From: Bin5 sp963662575
GTDB taxonomy: Bacteria; Chloroflexota; Anaerolineae; Caldilineales; Caldilineaceae
NCBI GenBank assembly: GCA_963662575.1
Contig: OY759723.1
Coordinates: forward strand, 3,844,001-3,908,000
DNA length: 64,000 bases
Direction of reading: 5' to 3'
Made by a program: the position numbers and the translations under genes. The notes under the pieces were generated by a model, which saw only the letters and a program-made list of their open reading frames with translations, was not told where the DNA came from and ran no database searches. Below are positions 24,645 to 34,540 of the stretch, piece after piece (the stretch's first letter is position 1; every line of letters begins with the position of its first letter).

Positions 24645-27356
24645 ATGCTTGTCCCTTTATCGTGGCTCCGAGAATACGTGGATATCCCGCTTCCTACAAC
24701 TAAGCTGGCCGAACGCCTGACCCTGGCCGGCCTGGAGGAGGCGAGCCTCACGCGCGTTGGCGAATGGTGGGAAGCTGACGCAATAGTTGTCGGTCAGGTC
24801 GTGGCGGTCGCGCCGCATCCCGATGCCGACCGATTGGTCCTCGTTGACGTGGCCCACGAGCCCGGCGCCAATCCCTCGGACCAGACTCCGCAGAGAGTCG
24901 TTACCGGCGCCCCCAATCTGTTCCAGTTCAAAGACCGCTCCATCTCCGCAGGTGATCTTCCGGTTCTCAAAGTTGCATTTGCGCGCGAGGGCGCGCTCCT
25001 GATCGATGCCTATAGCGACAAGCAACCGCGTCCTCGAAAGAAGCTGAAAAAAGCGAAAATCCGAGGCGTCGAGTCGCGGGGTATGGTTTGCTCGGAACTG
25101 GAGCTCGGACTCAGCGAGGAGCACGAAGGGATTCTCGTATTGCCTGAAGACGCGCCGGTGGGACAACCTCTACGCGAATACCTGGGCGATGAAATCCTGG
25201 AAATCGACTTGACGCCAGATATGGCGCGCTGCCTTTCCATGTGGGGCATAGCCAGAGAAGTCCATGCTCTGACCGAAGGGGCGCTCCATCTGCCAGAAGA
25301 TGAAGACGCAGCGCACGGCGACGACCATGCCTCCTCATACGTGGCCGCTCAAATCGACGATCCGAGCTTGTGTCAGCGCTTCACAGGAACAGTTATTCGC
25401 GATATCGAGGTCGGCCCTTCTCCAAAGTGGATGCAGGACCGGCTGGTGAGCGCGGGCATGCGGCCAATCAACAACATCGTGGACATAACGAACTTTGTAA
25501 TGCTGGAAACTGGCCAGCCCCTTCACGCATTTGACTACGATCTTCTCGTCGACAGAGCTACCCAAATCGGCGAATCGACGCCAACCATCATAGTGCGCAC
25601 GGCCAAAGAGAACGAGGCTCTTCAGACCCTGGACGGTCAGCAACGCAAACTCCAGACATCCATGTTGGTTATAGCCGACAAGGCCGGCGCTGTCGCAATT
25701 GCCGGCGTAATGGGTGGCGCCGAAACCGAGGTACATGTCAACACGCGCAATATACTGCTCGAGGCGGCCACATTCGATGGCATCAACAATCGCCGTACTT
25801 CCCAGGCCTTGCGCCTGCACAGCGAAGCCAGCCACCGCTTCACGCGCGGCGTTCCAGCTAAGCTGAACGATCTGGCGGCTCGCCGAGCCGCGCATTTGAT
25901 GCAACAATATGCTGGCGGGTGTGTCGTTCCCGGATTCGTAGATGCCTATCCGGCGCCGCAGCCAGAAGTGAAAGTATTCACCTCCTGCAGCGACGTGAAA
26001 CGCCTGCTGGGGATGGAACTGTCTCTGTCTGAAATTGGCGCGGCTCTGCAGAGGTTAGATTTCGAGGTTGAAGAACTGTCCGAGTTGCCGGCAGACGCGC
26101 CTGAGCGAACCAAATTCGGGCTGGCATGCGCGCAGGGAGAGCCTGTGATCGCTGCGTCTGTCCCCTGGCATCGACTGGACGTAACTCTGCCCGCCGACCT
26201 GACAGAGGAGGTAGCACGCGTCGTCGGCTACGATCGAATTGGAGAAACGCTGCTCGATACCGTTCTTCCTCCCCAGCGTCGCAACATTCAGCTGGAAACG
26301 GAGGAAAACATCCGCGATATTCTCATCGGTTGTGGATTGCAGGACACCGTGAATCACACGCTCACAACACCGGAAAACCACGCTAAGCTGTTCGTAGCTG
26401 ATTCCAAGGCGAGGGCAAACGGCGATCTCGAAAGCGAGGGGGTGACAGGGGATTCTTCATCCTTCATCGCCTTGACAAATCCCCTCTCTCCGGAACGGCG
26501 GGTGATGCGTCGAAATCTGATCGTGAGTGCGCTGGAGAACCTGGCCTTTAACCTGCGCTACGCCGACCGTCTGGCAGTCTTCGAAATCGGACGCGTCTAC
26601 CGGCCGCAAACGACTAGCGGCGCGCCAGCCTCAGTTGAGGAGCTAGACAAGCTGCCGGACGAGGACCGCAGGTTGTGCATCGCTTTGCGCGGCGCCCGCA
26701 GTCCGCAGCAGTCCTATCCTTCCACTGGGCTCTCCGATCCAGATTCGGACCTGTTCGATTTCTTTGATCTAAAGGGCATAGTTGAAACGCTTCTGGAAAG
26801 ACTTGGCTTCTCGCAAGAAGATTCACTGTTCCGCGCCTTTCCCGATAGCGGACCGAACGACGATCGCAGCGATGCCCAATTCGGTCCCCGTTGCGCACTC
26901 ATTTCGCTCCATGACCAAGAACTGGGGGTCGTCGGCGAACTGCATCCCAGTGTCCGCAGCGCATTTGGCTTAGGAAACGAACGCGTCGTTCTAGCCGAAT
27001 TGAACCTGGCGCCTCTGGTGCGGCCCAGTTGGCAAATTTCGCAAATGGCGCCGATCAGCGTATATCCACCTGTTGTAGAAGACCTGGCATTCGTCGTGCC
27101 GGAGGATGTAACCCAACGCCGCTTGCTCGATGCGATTGTAGACGGCGGCGGCCGTAACAGTGATTCAATGCTGACAGCGGTGGAGTTATTCGACATCTAC
27201 CGCGGCGAACCGCTGCCAGTTGGACACAAATCACTGGCCTATCGCGTTTCCTATCAGAGCACGGCCCGCAGTTTGAAGGAAAAAGAGGTCAACCGGCTGC
27301 GGCAGCGTATCATCCGCACTGTCGAGAGGGCCACTGGTGGGAAACTACGTTCTTGA
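24645..27356 (+). CDS. pheT: Phenylalanine--tRNA ligase beta subunit
   Basis: A 903-residue PheRS beta chain. In order: the EMAP-like tRNA-binding domain (VVGQVVAVAPHPDADRLVLV, about 45-180), B3/B4 editing core (RPINNIVDITNFVM, about 270-290), B5 domain, the catalytic-like region (about 540-790), and the C-terminal FDX-ACB anticodon-binding domain (PPVVEDLAFVVPED to the end). It is about 100 residues longer than most, with extra acidic stretches near 70-90 and 585-605. No pheS is adjacent or elsewhere in the window. GGGAG sits 7 bases before the ATG. Confidence 0.95.
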   Translation: MLVPLSWLREYVDIPLPTTKLAERLTLAGLEEASLTRVGEWWEADAIVVGQVVAVAPHPDADRLVLVDVAHEPGANPSDQTPQRVVTGAPNLFQFKDRSISAGDLPVLKVAFAREGALLIDAYSDKQPRPRKKLKKAKIRGVESRGMVCSELELGLSEEHEGILVLPEDAPVGQPLREYLGDEILEIDLTPDMARCLSMWGIAREVHALTEGALHLPEDEDAAHGDDHASSYVAAQIDDPSLCQRFTGTVIRDIEVGPSPKWMQDRLVSAGMRPINNIVDITNFVMLETGQPLHAFDYDLLVDRATQIGESTPTIIVRTAKENEALQTLDGQQRKLQTSMLVIADKAGAVAIAGVMGGAETEVHVNTRNILLEAATFDGINNRRTSQALRLHSEASHRFTRGVPAKLNDLAARRAAHLMQQYAGGCVVPGFVDAYPAPQPEVKVFTSCSDVKRLLGMELSLSEIGAALQRLDFEVEELSELPADAPERTKFGLACAQGEPVIAASVPWHRLDVTLPADLTEEVARVVGYDRIGETLLDTVLPPQRRNIQLETEENIRDILIGCGLQDTVNHTLTTPENHAKLFVADSKARANGDLESEGVTGDSSSFIALTNPLSPERRVMRRNLIVSALENLAFNLRYADRLAVFEIGRVYRPQTTSGAPASVEELDKLPDEDRRLCIALRGARSPQQSYPSTGLSDPDSDLFDFFDLKGIVETLLERLGFSQEDSLFRAFPDSGPNDDRSDAQFGPRCALISLHDQELGVVGELHPSVRSAFGLGNERVVLAELNLAPLVRPSWQISQMAPISVYPPVVEDLAFVVPEDVTQRRLLDAIVDGGGRNSDSMLTAVELFDIYRGEPLPVGHKSLAYRVSYQSTARSLKEKEVNRLRQRIIRTVERATGGKLRS

Positions 27357-27359
27357 CAA

Positions 27360-27423
27360 CTGTCGCCGGTCCCTCGACAGGTCTTGAGGCTTATGCCGGC
27401 TGAAACTGCCCGGCGTTATTTTT
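27360..27423 (+). terminator. Terminator region after pheT
   Basis: Two hairpins follow the stop: ctgtcg/cgacag (27360-27380) and gccgg/ccggc (27395-27414). The second is followed by ttattttt (27416-27423), fitting an intrinsic terminator. Confidence 0.65.
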
Positions 27424-27454
27424 GACTACAGTACAGCAGTGAGAATTGTTGCCT

Positions 27455-27480
27455 CTGGGGAGGGGTGTAGCCGCCCCCAG
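27455..27480. repeat. G/C-rich hairpin downstream of rnz
   Basis: ctgggg (27455-27460) pairs with ccccag (27475-27480); it lies 40 bases beyond the rnz stop on the opposite strand and may help end that transcript. No U-run is seen. Confidence 0.4.
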
Positions 27481-27519
27481 AAAGATTGTTTCACCAAAGT
27501 ATTTGCAGGGCCAAACGCC

Positions 27520-28479
27520 TCAGCGGACAACGTATTTCGGTCCTAGTTGCAATTCTACAGTCTTCCCCCGCCGGATTCGATAGAGGTCCAGATCGCCTGC
27601 GACATCCGTATTGGGGAAGACGGCGCGAGCTTCCGCCAGAATCTCTTTTGCGTGATATCGGCGGCTGATGTGATGAAGAACGAGTTGCTTCACCCCTGAC
27701 TTTTGCGCCAGACGAGCCGCCGCGCGGGCGGTTATATGTCCGTGGTTTCGCGCCAGTTCTTGCTCCTCCTCCAGATATGTCGCCTCGATAGCCAATAGAT
27801 CCGCCCCTGTGACAATCTTGTGCAACGGACCGGTCCGGCCTACGTCGCCGACAAAGCAGAACTTGGCCCCTTTCTGCGGTTCGCCCAGCACCTCTTCCGG
27901 CTGAACAGTGCGCCCGTCGGCCAAAATTACGGGCCGGCCCGCTACCAGTTCCCTGCGTTCCGGACCTGCCGGAACGCCAAGAGTTTCGGCCTTGGCATTA
28001 TCGAACGGTGAACGAGTCTCCTCCTCGAAGGTAAAACCGAAGCAGCCAGAGCCGCGGTGGGGCACTGAAAACGCAGTAAGTGAAAACCCTTTGCCTTCAA
28101 ATAAGGTACCGGCCTCGATCACATTTAGGCTGACGCCTGCCTGCAGAACGTTCCCAACTCCGAAAACGACCTCCATCAAGCGTTGGACGCGGGCCAGCGC
28201 CTGCTCGCCTCCGTGAATTTCCAAGGTATCCAAGGTCTCCCAGTGGCCCAGCGTGCTCGCCAGTCCCCCAAGACCCAATATGTGGTCGAGATGACCGTGT
28301 GTGAGAAGGATCTTGTCAAGCCGGCGAAAACCGAGGCCGCTGCGCAGAATCTGACGCTGCGTGCCCTCGCCGCAATCTATCAGGAAGCGGTGCTCCTGTG
28401 CCATAACCAGCGCAGCTGAAAGGCCCCGATGTACAGAGGGCGCGGACGCTGACGTCCCAAGAAAAACCAACTCAAACAA
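27520..28479 (-). CDS. rnz: Ribonuclease Z
   Basis: A 319-residue metallo-beta-lactamase-fold tRNA 3' endonuclease. The zinc motif HGHLDH is at 61-66; FLGTSASAPSVHRG at the N terminus and the late HITARAAARLA and LHHISRRY blocks are diagnostic of short-form RNase Z. It would process tRNAs lacking encoded CCA, which fits the tRNA-Leu found here without CCA. Convergent with pheT. Confidence 0.95.
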   Translation of the reverse strand: MFELVFLGTSASAPSVHRGLSAALVMAQEHRFLIDCGEGTQRQILRSGLGFRRLDKILLTHGHLDHILGLGGLASTLGHWETLDTLEIHGGEQALARVQRLMEVVFGVGNVLQAGVSLNVIEAGTLFEGKGFSLTAFSVPHRGSGCFGFTFEEETRSPFDNAKAETLGVPAGPERRELVAGRPVILADGRTVQPEEVLGEPQKGAKFCFVGDVGRTGPLHKIVTGADLLAIEATYLEEEQELARNHGHITARAAARLAQKSGVKQLVLHHISRRYHAKEILAEARAVFPNTDVAGDLDLYRIRRGKTVELQLGPKYVVR

Positions 28480-28555
28480 TGTATTTTCTCTCTGTAATTG
28501 TAATATGCGGCGATTTGGCGTAGAGGAAATCGTTGAAGAAGATCAGTATGTCGTC

Positions 28556-29053
28556 CTAGTTGTCAAGAGCCCGCGGCGAGTACAGATGACTCTTGCAGTC
28601 ATAAACACCCCAAGTCGGCGCGCCGAGACGCCCCATCACCTCACCGGGATTGACCAGCAGGCAGTTGCCAACTTGCTCCCAATGCTGGATGTGGTCATGA
28701 CCGTAACAGACAAGGTCAAAAACACCGCTTTGCGCAATCCGCCGCGCCGGCTCTGGATAGTGAATCAAGGCGATTTGCCTGCCTCCCAGTTCCAGCTCTG
28801 CATAGGGGCCATGTAACGTAACGTGCGAAAATCCGGCGGCCACCTGCTGCTGCAAGCGCCCGTCGCCGTCATTGTTACCTTCCACGATGTGAATTGGTCC
28901 GCCAAATGCCTGCGCCATCTGCGCGACAATAAATGGCGCGATCAGATCGCCGCAATGCATCAAGACTTCGCATCCTTCCTCAACTACGGCCTTAAGTACA
29001 CTTTCCAGATTCCAAATATTGTCATGGCTATCCGAAAGGATGGCTATTTTCAT
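28556..29053 (-). CDS. YfcE/MJ0936-type metallophosphodiesterase
   Basis: A 165-residue calcineurin-like phosphoesterase. All metal-binding blocks of the small family are seen: SDSHDN (Asp8, His10), CGDL, EGNND, LIHY and CYGHDH. Relatives cleave cyclic or aryl phosphodiesters. It lies 76 bases upstream of rnz on the same strand and probably shares its transcript. Confidence 0.92.
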   Translation of the reverse strand: MKIAILSDSHDNIWNLESVLKAVVEEGCEVLMHCGDLIAPFIVAQMAQAFGGPIHIVEGNNDGDGRLQQQVAAGFSHVTLHGPYAELELGGRQIALIHYPEPARRIAQSGVFDLVCYGHDHIQHWEQVGNCLLVNPGEVMGRLGAPTWGVYDCKSHLYSPRALDN

Positions 29054-29102
29054 GCTTGCTCTCCCTGTTGCAATCCAACTCTACCCAGAAGGGGGCTAGA
29101 GT

Positions 29103-29131
29103 AGTATATCTGACCCGATTCAAGTCGGCAA
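29103..29131 (-). promoter_or_regulatory. Promoter for the phosphodiesterase/rnz genes
   Basis: Minus strand: TTGCCG (29126-29131), 17-base spacer, TATACT (29103-29108). Predicted leader is about 43 bases. Confidence 0.6.
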
Positions 29132-29327
29132 TGGAGAGAGGATGTGATATAATTCCGGTTACGTGTCCACGCGCAAGAAAGTCATTACGCCGTGATTCTC
29201 AACTTAGTTGTTCATTGAAAATCTGGCTTCGGTCGTGTCCTCTCATGCAAACGCAAACCTAAATCATAGCGCCCGACACGGGCGGCATATAGCTATAGCC
29301 GAAATTTAGTACGCTATGCTGAATTAC

Positions 29328-29355
29328 TTGCGCTATTGGTATATTTCTTTATAAT
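29328..29355 (+). promoter_or_regulatory. Promoter candidate for the LysM lipoprotein
   Basis: TTGCGC (29328-29333), 16-base spacer, TATAAT (29350-29355). It leaves a leader of about 150 bases. Confidence 0.5.
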
Positions 29356-29509
29356 TGTAGCCGGAGAAAACAATCCTCCCTGTCCCGAAATTTCCCAGCG
29401 CAGTACTGCAGGTCAATGGGGGCTTTTCCCAGGATCGCGTTGAGAGCAGCCCCAACGCCGCGACATACCTGGCCTTGCAGGTCCGTTATAAACATAGGCG
29501 CCGATCCAA

Positions 29510-30526
29510 ATGAACTGGCTTTCTACGATAGCAAGTAAGGTGGCAGTGACTGCCACAGCAGCAATAGCTGCACTATTTGCCCTCTCTGCGTGCGGGCAGG
29601 TCATCACTCTCATTCCGACCACAACACCGATGCCGGAGGCGGCGGCCACTTTGGTACCACCCTCAGGCCCGACTGCAATTCCGACGGCCACACCTGCTCC
29701 TTATACGCCTCCCCCAACCCCGACTCCCACCGATACGCCTGCTCCCACCATTTATACTGTCGTGACCGGCGATAACCTTGGTCGTATTGCCACTTTATTC
29801 GGAGTTTCTGTCGCTGCGATACAGGAAAGAAACAACATCTCGGACCCGCGCACGCTCCAACCCGGCCAGCAGCTGGTGATTCCGTCGCCTGTGTCAGCCG
29901 AAGGTGGTCCGGCAGGTGTCAGGCCGACTCCAACTCCTATTGCCTTTTCCCATCAGAGAGTGCATTTCAGCTTTACGCCGCTTGGAGGCCTGTGGGTCCT
30001 GGGCGAAGTCGAAAACACGAGTGCCTACATGCTTGAACAGGTTCGCGTCGGTGTCAGGCTCCTGGACGGGCAGCGGCAGATCTTGGCGGAAGATAACGGC
30101 ATGGTGCTGCTGAACCTGGTTGAGCCAGGAGGAGTTGCACCTTTTGCAATCCTTTTCGAAGAGGCTCCGAAAGAATTCGCAAGCTACGTTATTTTTCCTG
30201 TCAGTGGAGTTCCGGCATATGAAGGTGGTTACTACCGGGAACTGGCCGTGGATGAAGTGACTTCCGAAGGAGAAAGCTACTCGGCATACACAGTAAGAGG
30301 CACTGTGCGGAATACTGGCCAGGAGGAAGCTCTTGAGGTGCAGGTAATTTTGACTGCTTACGATACACTTGACCGCGTGATTGCGACCCGCAGAATCGCG
30401 CCCGATCACAATGTTGTCGCCGCAGGTGGAGCTACAACCTTCACCGCCATCCTCGTTCCGTTTGGCGGGCCGGTGGAACGGATACACGCGGCTGCACAAG
30501 GTCGAAGATACACGGCCGGAAACTAG
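29510..30526 (+). CDS. LysM-domain lipoprotein
   Basis: A 338-residue exported protein. The signal ends in a lipobox LSAC (Cys28). A Pro/Thr-rich linker (about 33-80) leads to one LysM peptidoglycan-binding domain (81-125, with VTGDNLGRIATLFGVS and LQPGQQLVIP). A second Pro/Thr linker is followed by two Ig-like repeats (about 145-230 and 240-335), each with a GEVEN/GTVRN-type strand typical of FxLYD domains. It likely sits on the cell surface bound to the wall. Role unknown. Confidence 0.85.
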   Translation: MNWLSTIASKVAVTATAAIAALFALSACGQVITLIPTTTPMPEAAATLVPPSGPTAIPTATPAPYTPPPTPTPTDTPAPTIYTVVTGDNLGRIATLFGVSVAAIQERNNISDPRTLQPGQQLVIPSPVSAEGGPAGVRPTPTPIAFSHQRVHFSFTPLGGLWVLGEVENTSAYMLEQVRVGVRLLDGQRQILAEDNGMVLLNLVEPGGVAPFAILFEEAPKEFASYVIFPVSGVPAYEGGYYRELAVDEVTSEGESYSAYTVRGTVRNTGQEEALEVQVILTAYDTLDRVIATRRIAPDHNVVAAGGATTFTAILVPFGGPVERIHAAAQGRRYTAGN

Positions 30527-30538
30527 AGTCGGCCTGGC

Positions 30539-32101
30539 CTAATTCACGTCAAATGTAACCCCTTGGGCCAGGGGCAGTTCACTCCCGTAGTTGATCGTCA
30601 CTGTCTGACGACGGGCGTATGCCTTCCAGGCGTCTGAACCGCTTTCGCGACCGCCGCCGGTGTCCTTCTCGCCCCCGAAAGCCCCTCCGATCTCTGCGCC
30701 GGCTGTGCCGGTGTTAACACTGGCAAGCCCGCAATCGCTACCGGCTACACTTAGAAAGGCCTCAACTTCGCGAAGATTATTGCTGAATATGGCGGAAGAA
30801 AGACCCTGGGACACGCAGTTGTGGATGGCGAACGCATCTTCGAGTTTCTCATACTTTAGCACGTACAGTATCGGCGCAAACGTTTCCTCGCCGACGATCT
30901 CAGAATCCGGCGAGACGCCCTCAATCAAAGTCGGCGCAACGTAGTTTCCCCCATCCACTCCTGGCACGTTCAAAACAGAGTTTCCGACCAGAACGCGTCC
31001 GCCGGCAGCTTGTGCCCTCTCGATTGCCCCACGATAGGACTCGACCGCTCTCTGGTTGATCAGCGGCCCCACCAGCACGCCCGGTTCGAGGGGGCTGCCA
31101 ACCTTTGCAGTTTCGTAGGCCGCGACGAGCCGGGGAAGAAAGCTGCCAAGGAGGCTCTCATGAAGGATGACGCGCCGGGTCGTGGTACAACGCTGGCCAG
31201 CAGTCGCCAGTGCGCCAAATGCAACCCCTCGCAGCGCAATCTCCAGGTCGGCATCCGGCGTAACAATGGCCGCATTGTTGCCACCCATCTCCAGGATTGT
31301 GCGGCCTATGCGTTCCCCTACTCGCGCAGCCACTCCACGCCCGGTTTGAACTGAGCCGGTAAAGGACAGCAAGGGCAACCGCCGATCCGTGCTCATGCGC
31401 TGTCCAAATTCCCCGGCCTCGTCTATTGCCAGGAAAAACAGAGGAGGCAGCCCAAAATCGTCAAGTACTGCGTTAACGATATTGGTCGTAGCAATCGCAG
31501 TGAGTGCAGCGTCAGGTGAGGGCTTCCAAACGACGACATTGCCGATAACCGAAGCAATGAACGCATTCCAGGACCAGGGGGCACAAGGGAAATTAAATGC
31601 GGTGATTACGCCGACAACGCCATAGGGATGCCACTGTTCATACAGTCGGTGGTTGGGCCGCTCGCTGGCTATCGTCACCCCGTACAACTGGCGGGAGAGG
31701 CCGACGGCGAAGTCGCCGATGTCGATCATCTCCTGAACTTCACCTATGCCCTCAACGGGCGTCTTTCCTACCTCCAGCGTTACCAGCAGGCCCAGGCTCT
31801 CCACGTGCTCGCGCAGCCGGTCGCCGATTGCCCGAATCACTTCCCCCCGCTTTGGCGCCGGTACCAGTGACCATTCCTGATAGGCAATCCAGGCCCTTTC
31901 CATCAGGCGATCGTAGTCATCACTTCCGGCGACGGCAACATCTGCCAGCCACTCGCCGTTGATGGGCGAATGCACCGCGAGGCGGCGCCGGCCCTCTCCT
32001 GCCAGCCACTGTCCATCGTAAAATCCAGAAAGCTGCTGATAGAGGCCAAGATCGTTAAAGACCCGTTCCTTCACGGCGTTGAATTCGGACATGCTTGTCA
32101 T
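30539..32101 (-). CDS. Aldehyde dehydrogenase, ALDH7-like
   Basis: A 520-residue NAD(P)-dependent aldehyde dehydrogenase. The catalytic Cys305 is in GQRCTTTRR, Glu271 in LEMGGNN and Asn170 in FNFP. The motifs GTAGAEIGGAFGGEK and the C-terminal VTINYG resemble the antiquitin (ALDH7, aminoadipate-semialdehyde) branch. Start 32101 was chosen over a longer frame reaching into PhyH 3. It is the last gene of the minus-strand island and would oxidise an aldehyde made by the upstream PhyH or Gfo/Idh enzymes (inference). Confidence 0.92.
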   Translation of the reverse strand: MTSMSEFNAVKERVFNDLGLYQQLSGFYDGQWLAGEGRRRLAVHSPINGEWLADVAVAGSDDYDRLMERAWIAYQEWSLVPAPKRGEVIRAIGDRLREHVESLGLLVTLEVGKTPVEGIGEVQEMIDIGDFAVGLSRQLYGVTIASERPNHRLYEQWHPYGVVGVITAFNFPCAPWSWNAFIASVIGNVVVWKPSPDAALTAIATTNIVNAVLDDFGLPPLFFLAIDEAGEFGQRMSTDRRLPLLSFTGSVQTGRGVAARVGERIGRTILEMGGNNAAIVTPDADLEIALRGVAFGALATAGQRCTTTRRVILHESLLGSFLPRLVAAYETAKVGSPLEPGVLVGPLINQRAVESYRGAIERAQAAGGRVLVGNSVLNVPGVDGGNYVAPTLIEGVSPDSEIVGEETFAPILYVLKYEKLEDAFAIHNCVSQGLSSAIFSNNLREVEAFLSVAGSDCGLASVNTGTAGAEIGGAFGGEKDTGGGRESGSDAWKAYARRQTVTINYGSELPLAQGVTFDVN

Positions 32102-32133
32102 CCCGTCTTCTGCTCTACAGTTCTCTCTTGCGT

Positions 32134-33072
32134 TCAAAGGTGAACGGGAATCTCTTCCTCCGTCTCGACGCGGGCCTCGGCCCATGACCGCAACGGTACA
32201 TCCTCCTCGCTCTTCGTCAGCCAGTATTGCGAGGAAGGATGGAAAGCCGAATCGTTCCCCAGCGGGTCGCCGCCACTGGCAAGCGCGCCAAGTAGCTGCT
32301 TGCGAATTGGCGAACTGCGGTCAACCAGTGCCTGATCTTGCGTGATATAGTCTGTGGGACGCAGCCAACGGTAGTTGTAGCCGACGTGCATGATCTTGCG
32401 AGTGCTGTTGGAAAGATTGGGGCCGACGCAGTGCCAGACGGCCGTCCTCCACAGGACCGCTGCGCCCGGTTTCAGCCGCAATTCCAGCGCTTCGCTCGGG
32501 TCGACCTGCCGGCCCATTTCACGCAGTTCGCTCGGCGGGCGCAGATGACTTCCCGGCACCAGCCACAAGTTGCCGCTCTGCGATTCGCTCAGATCCGAAA
32601 GCACGTAGAAGACTTTGATCTCCATGAAGGGCAGCCGTCCGTCCAGCGAGGGGGCCATGAAAAGCGAATCGCTGGCCAGATCAGGGTGCCACGACAGGTT
32701 GCGGTAGCCGACCTCCTGGTCCCCGCCGTCCCCCACGCCGAGTGCACCGGGCTCGAGGTCCTCCGGGTAAGGAGGACGGTAGTCCAAATGGGTTGTGCGA
32801 ATCTGAATGTTCCAGCCGATGGCATCCACCACCAGCGGCAACATGCGGGGGTGGTCGATTAGATCGAGAAAGGCCTCATGGTGGGCCAGGGCATTGCGCA
32901 CGGCAAAAGGGTCGTTCGGACCAAGCCCTTGGACGGTCCGGACCTCCTCGGCAACCTCGTCAATGGCCGCCAGCAGCCTTTCCAACTCCGCCGGCGTCAG
33001 AAAATCCTCGAGAATGACAAACCCTTGTCCATCGAAATCTGCCCTCTGCTGCGGGGTCATAGCTAAAGACAT
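32134..33072 (-). CDS. Phytanoyl-CoA dioxygenase (PhyH) family protein 3
   Basis: A 312-residue Fe(II)/2-oxoglutarate oxygenase with His129-x-Asp131 (WHPDL), His214 (VWHCVG) and Arg225. The N-terminal DFDGQGFVILEDFLTPAELE is the standard PhyH opening. It sits 35 bases after the Gfo/Idh oxidoreductase and 32 bases before the aldehyde dehydrogenase, so these three form one operon with the sugar importer upstream. Confidence 0.92.
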   Translation of the reverse strand: MSLAMTPQQRADFDGQGFVILEDFLTPAELERLLAAIDEVAEEVRTVQGLGPNDPFAVRNALAHHEAFLDLIDHPRMLPLVVDAIGWNIQIRTTHLDYRPPYPEDLEPGALGVGDGGDQEVGYRNLSWHPDLASDSLFMAPSLDGRLPFMEIKVFYVLSDLSESQSGNLWLVPGSHLRPPSELREMGRQVDPSEALELRLKPGAAVLWRTAVWHCVGPNLSNSTRKIMHVGYNYRWLRPTDYITQDQALVDRSSPIRKQLLGALASGGDPLGNDSAFHPSSQYWLTKSEEDVPLRSWAEARVETEEEIPVHL

Positions 33073-33107
33073 GGCGTTTCTCCTGAATTTACAGCCTTAC
33101 GTCCCTA

Positions 33108-34397
33108 TCACGTCAAGTCCCAATGCTCGTCAATGGGATCCTGGAAAGCCGAACGCGTCCCATTGAGGACATCTTCTACCTTCACTACTTCACCGGTCAA
33201 ACCCGATTCGTAGATTGCGTCCCCCAGCGCGAGCGAGCGCATACCCTCCCAACCGTCGATCTCCGGCGCCGACCTGTTGCCTCGCAGAATTTCCAGGAAC
33301 TCCCAGATCTCGATAGAGAAGCCGTCGGTCGCCCCTCCCGGGTAAAGCTCCTCCTCTTCCTCCTGCGACAGAGAGGCGCGGTGCATCTTCTCCAGTTCCT
33401 GCATACTATAGACTTTTCCATCGGAACATTCCAGCCGGGCTGTTTCATCTTTCTGGGGCGTACGTTGAAACAAATGAAAAATCGAGAAAGGCGCGGCGGT
33501 TGTATCGCGCAGCGAACCTTGGCTGCCATAGAAGGTCACATCATATGCATCTTCGCCAGGCGCGGCCAGACTCCACGCCCATGTCCCCGCGACCCCATTC
33601 TCGAAAGTCAAAGTGACGAAGACGGTATCCTCCGGCGCCTCCGAAAACGATTGGGGCTCTCCCGTCTTTACCGACCGTACGACAGCATAGACCTTATCGA
33701 CTTCACCAAAGAAGTAGCGCATTGAATCACAATAGTGAAAGCCGCTGTCAAGCACCGGCCCTCCACCTGACATCAATTTGTCCCGCCGCCAGCGCTTGTG
33801 GTCGGGAAGGGGTTCGTCGGAACCGGCAGGCTGTTGCCCCCAAAGTTGCGAAGGATTTGGCTGGTTGGAGGCCTGCCCAGGTCCACCTGGTAGCACAGCT
33901 GAGGAACGATATTGATGAAAGAAACTCAGAGGCGTGCCGATCAGGCCGGACTGATCGAACACCCACTTTACTGTCCGCTGACCTGGCTGACGGCGGTGGG
34001 GCGCGGCCGTCGAGAGAACTCTGCCCGTCCTCTCAGCTGTCTCAATCATCAGGCGGCAGGCCCTGATGGTTATCCCAAGCGGCTTCTCGCACAGCACATC
34101 CAGACCGGCCTCCATGCAGTCTACAGCAATGCCATGATGAAGTCCGTGTGGTAAACACAGATCCGCCGCGTCCACCTGTGCCTCGGCGAGAAGCTCCTGA
34201 TGCGTGCCATAGACGGTAGGGCGTTCGCCCAATAGCTCCTCGAGCATGTCGGCGCGCTCATTCGCTGCCTCACTATTGGCATCGCATACAGCGTTAACCA
34301 CAAAATCGCCGCGTCCGCGTTCCTGCAGATCCTTCATTGCCAGCACGTGGCGTCGCGAAATTCTGCCGCAGCCGATTAGAGCCAGTCGTATGGGCAT
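33108..34397 (-). CDS. Gfo/Idh/MocA family oxidoreductase
   Basis: A 429-residue NAD(P)-dependent sugar or inositol dehydrogenase-like protein. The Rossmann motif LIGCGRISRRHVLAM is at the N terminus; CEKPLGIT is the catalytic EKP box, and GGGPVLDSGFHYCD carries the conserved Asp and His of the active site. The start at 34397 has GAGG upstream; an extended frame from 34496 lacks a site. It presumably oxidises an imported sugar derivative. Confidence 0.93.
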   Translation of the reverse strand: MPIRLALIGCGRISRRHVLAMKDLQERGRGDFVVNAVCDANSEAANERADMLEELLGERPTVYGTHQELLAEAQVDAADLCLPHGLHHGIAVDCMEAGLDVLCEKPLGITIRACRLMIETAERTGRVLSTAAPHRRQPGQRTVKWVFDQSGLIGTPLSFFHQYRSSAVLPGGPGQASNQPNPSQLWGQQPAGSDEPLPDHKRWRRDKLMSGGGPVLDSGFHYCDSMRYFFGEVDKVYAVVRSVKTGEPQSFSEAPEDTVFVTLTFENGVAGTWAWSLAAPGEDAYDVTFYGSQGSLRDTTAAPFSIFHLFQRTPQKDETARLECSDGKVYSMQELEKMHRASLSQEEEEELYPGGATDGFSIEIWEFLEILRGNRSAPEIDGWEGMRSLALGDAIYESGLTGEVVKVEDVLNGTRSAFQDPIDEHWDLT

Positions 34398-34540
34398 TCG
34401 GATAACCTCGTGAATGTGTAATTCTCTGCCAGCGGGTCGGTTGAGGGGAAAGCACATCACTAAAGGGATGGCTACTGCTTGCGAGTGCAGTAACAAAGAT
34501 CAAGAGGACTATGAAACTTCCAGCCAGCCGAGGATTCGGC

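Larger units (their letters stand above)
29054..29509. other. 456-bp divergent intergenic region
   Basis: No gene supported. It carries a minus-strand promoter for the phosphodiesterase (29103-29131) and a plus-strand promoter candidate at 29328-29355 for the LysM lipoprotein. A further plus-strand TATAAT at 29148-29153 has no good -35 but could start a short transcript in the AT-rich stretch between 29160 and 29330. Confidence 0.55.
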
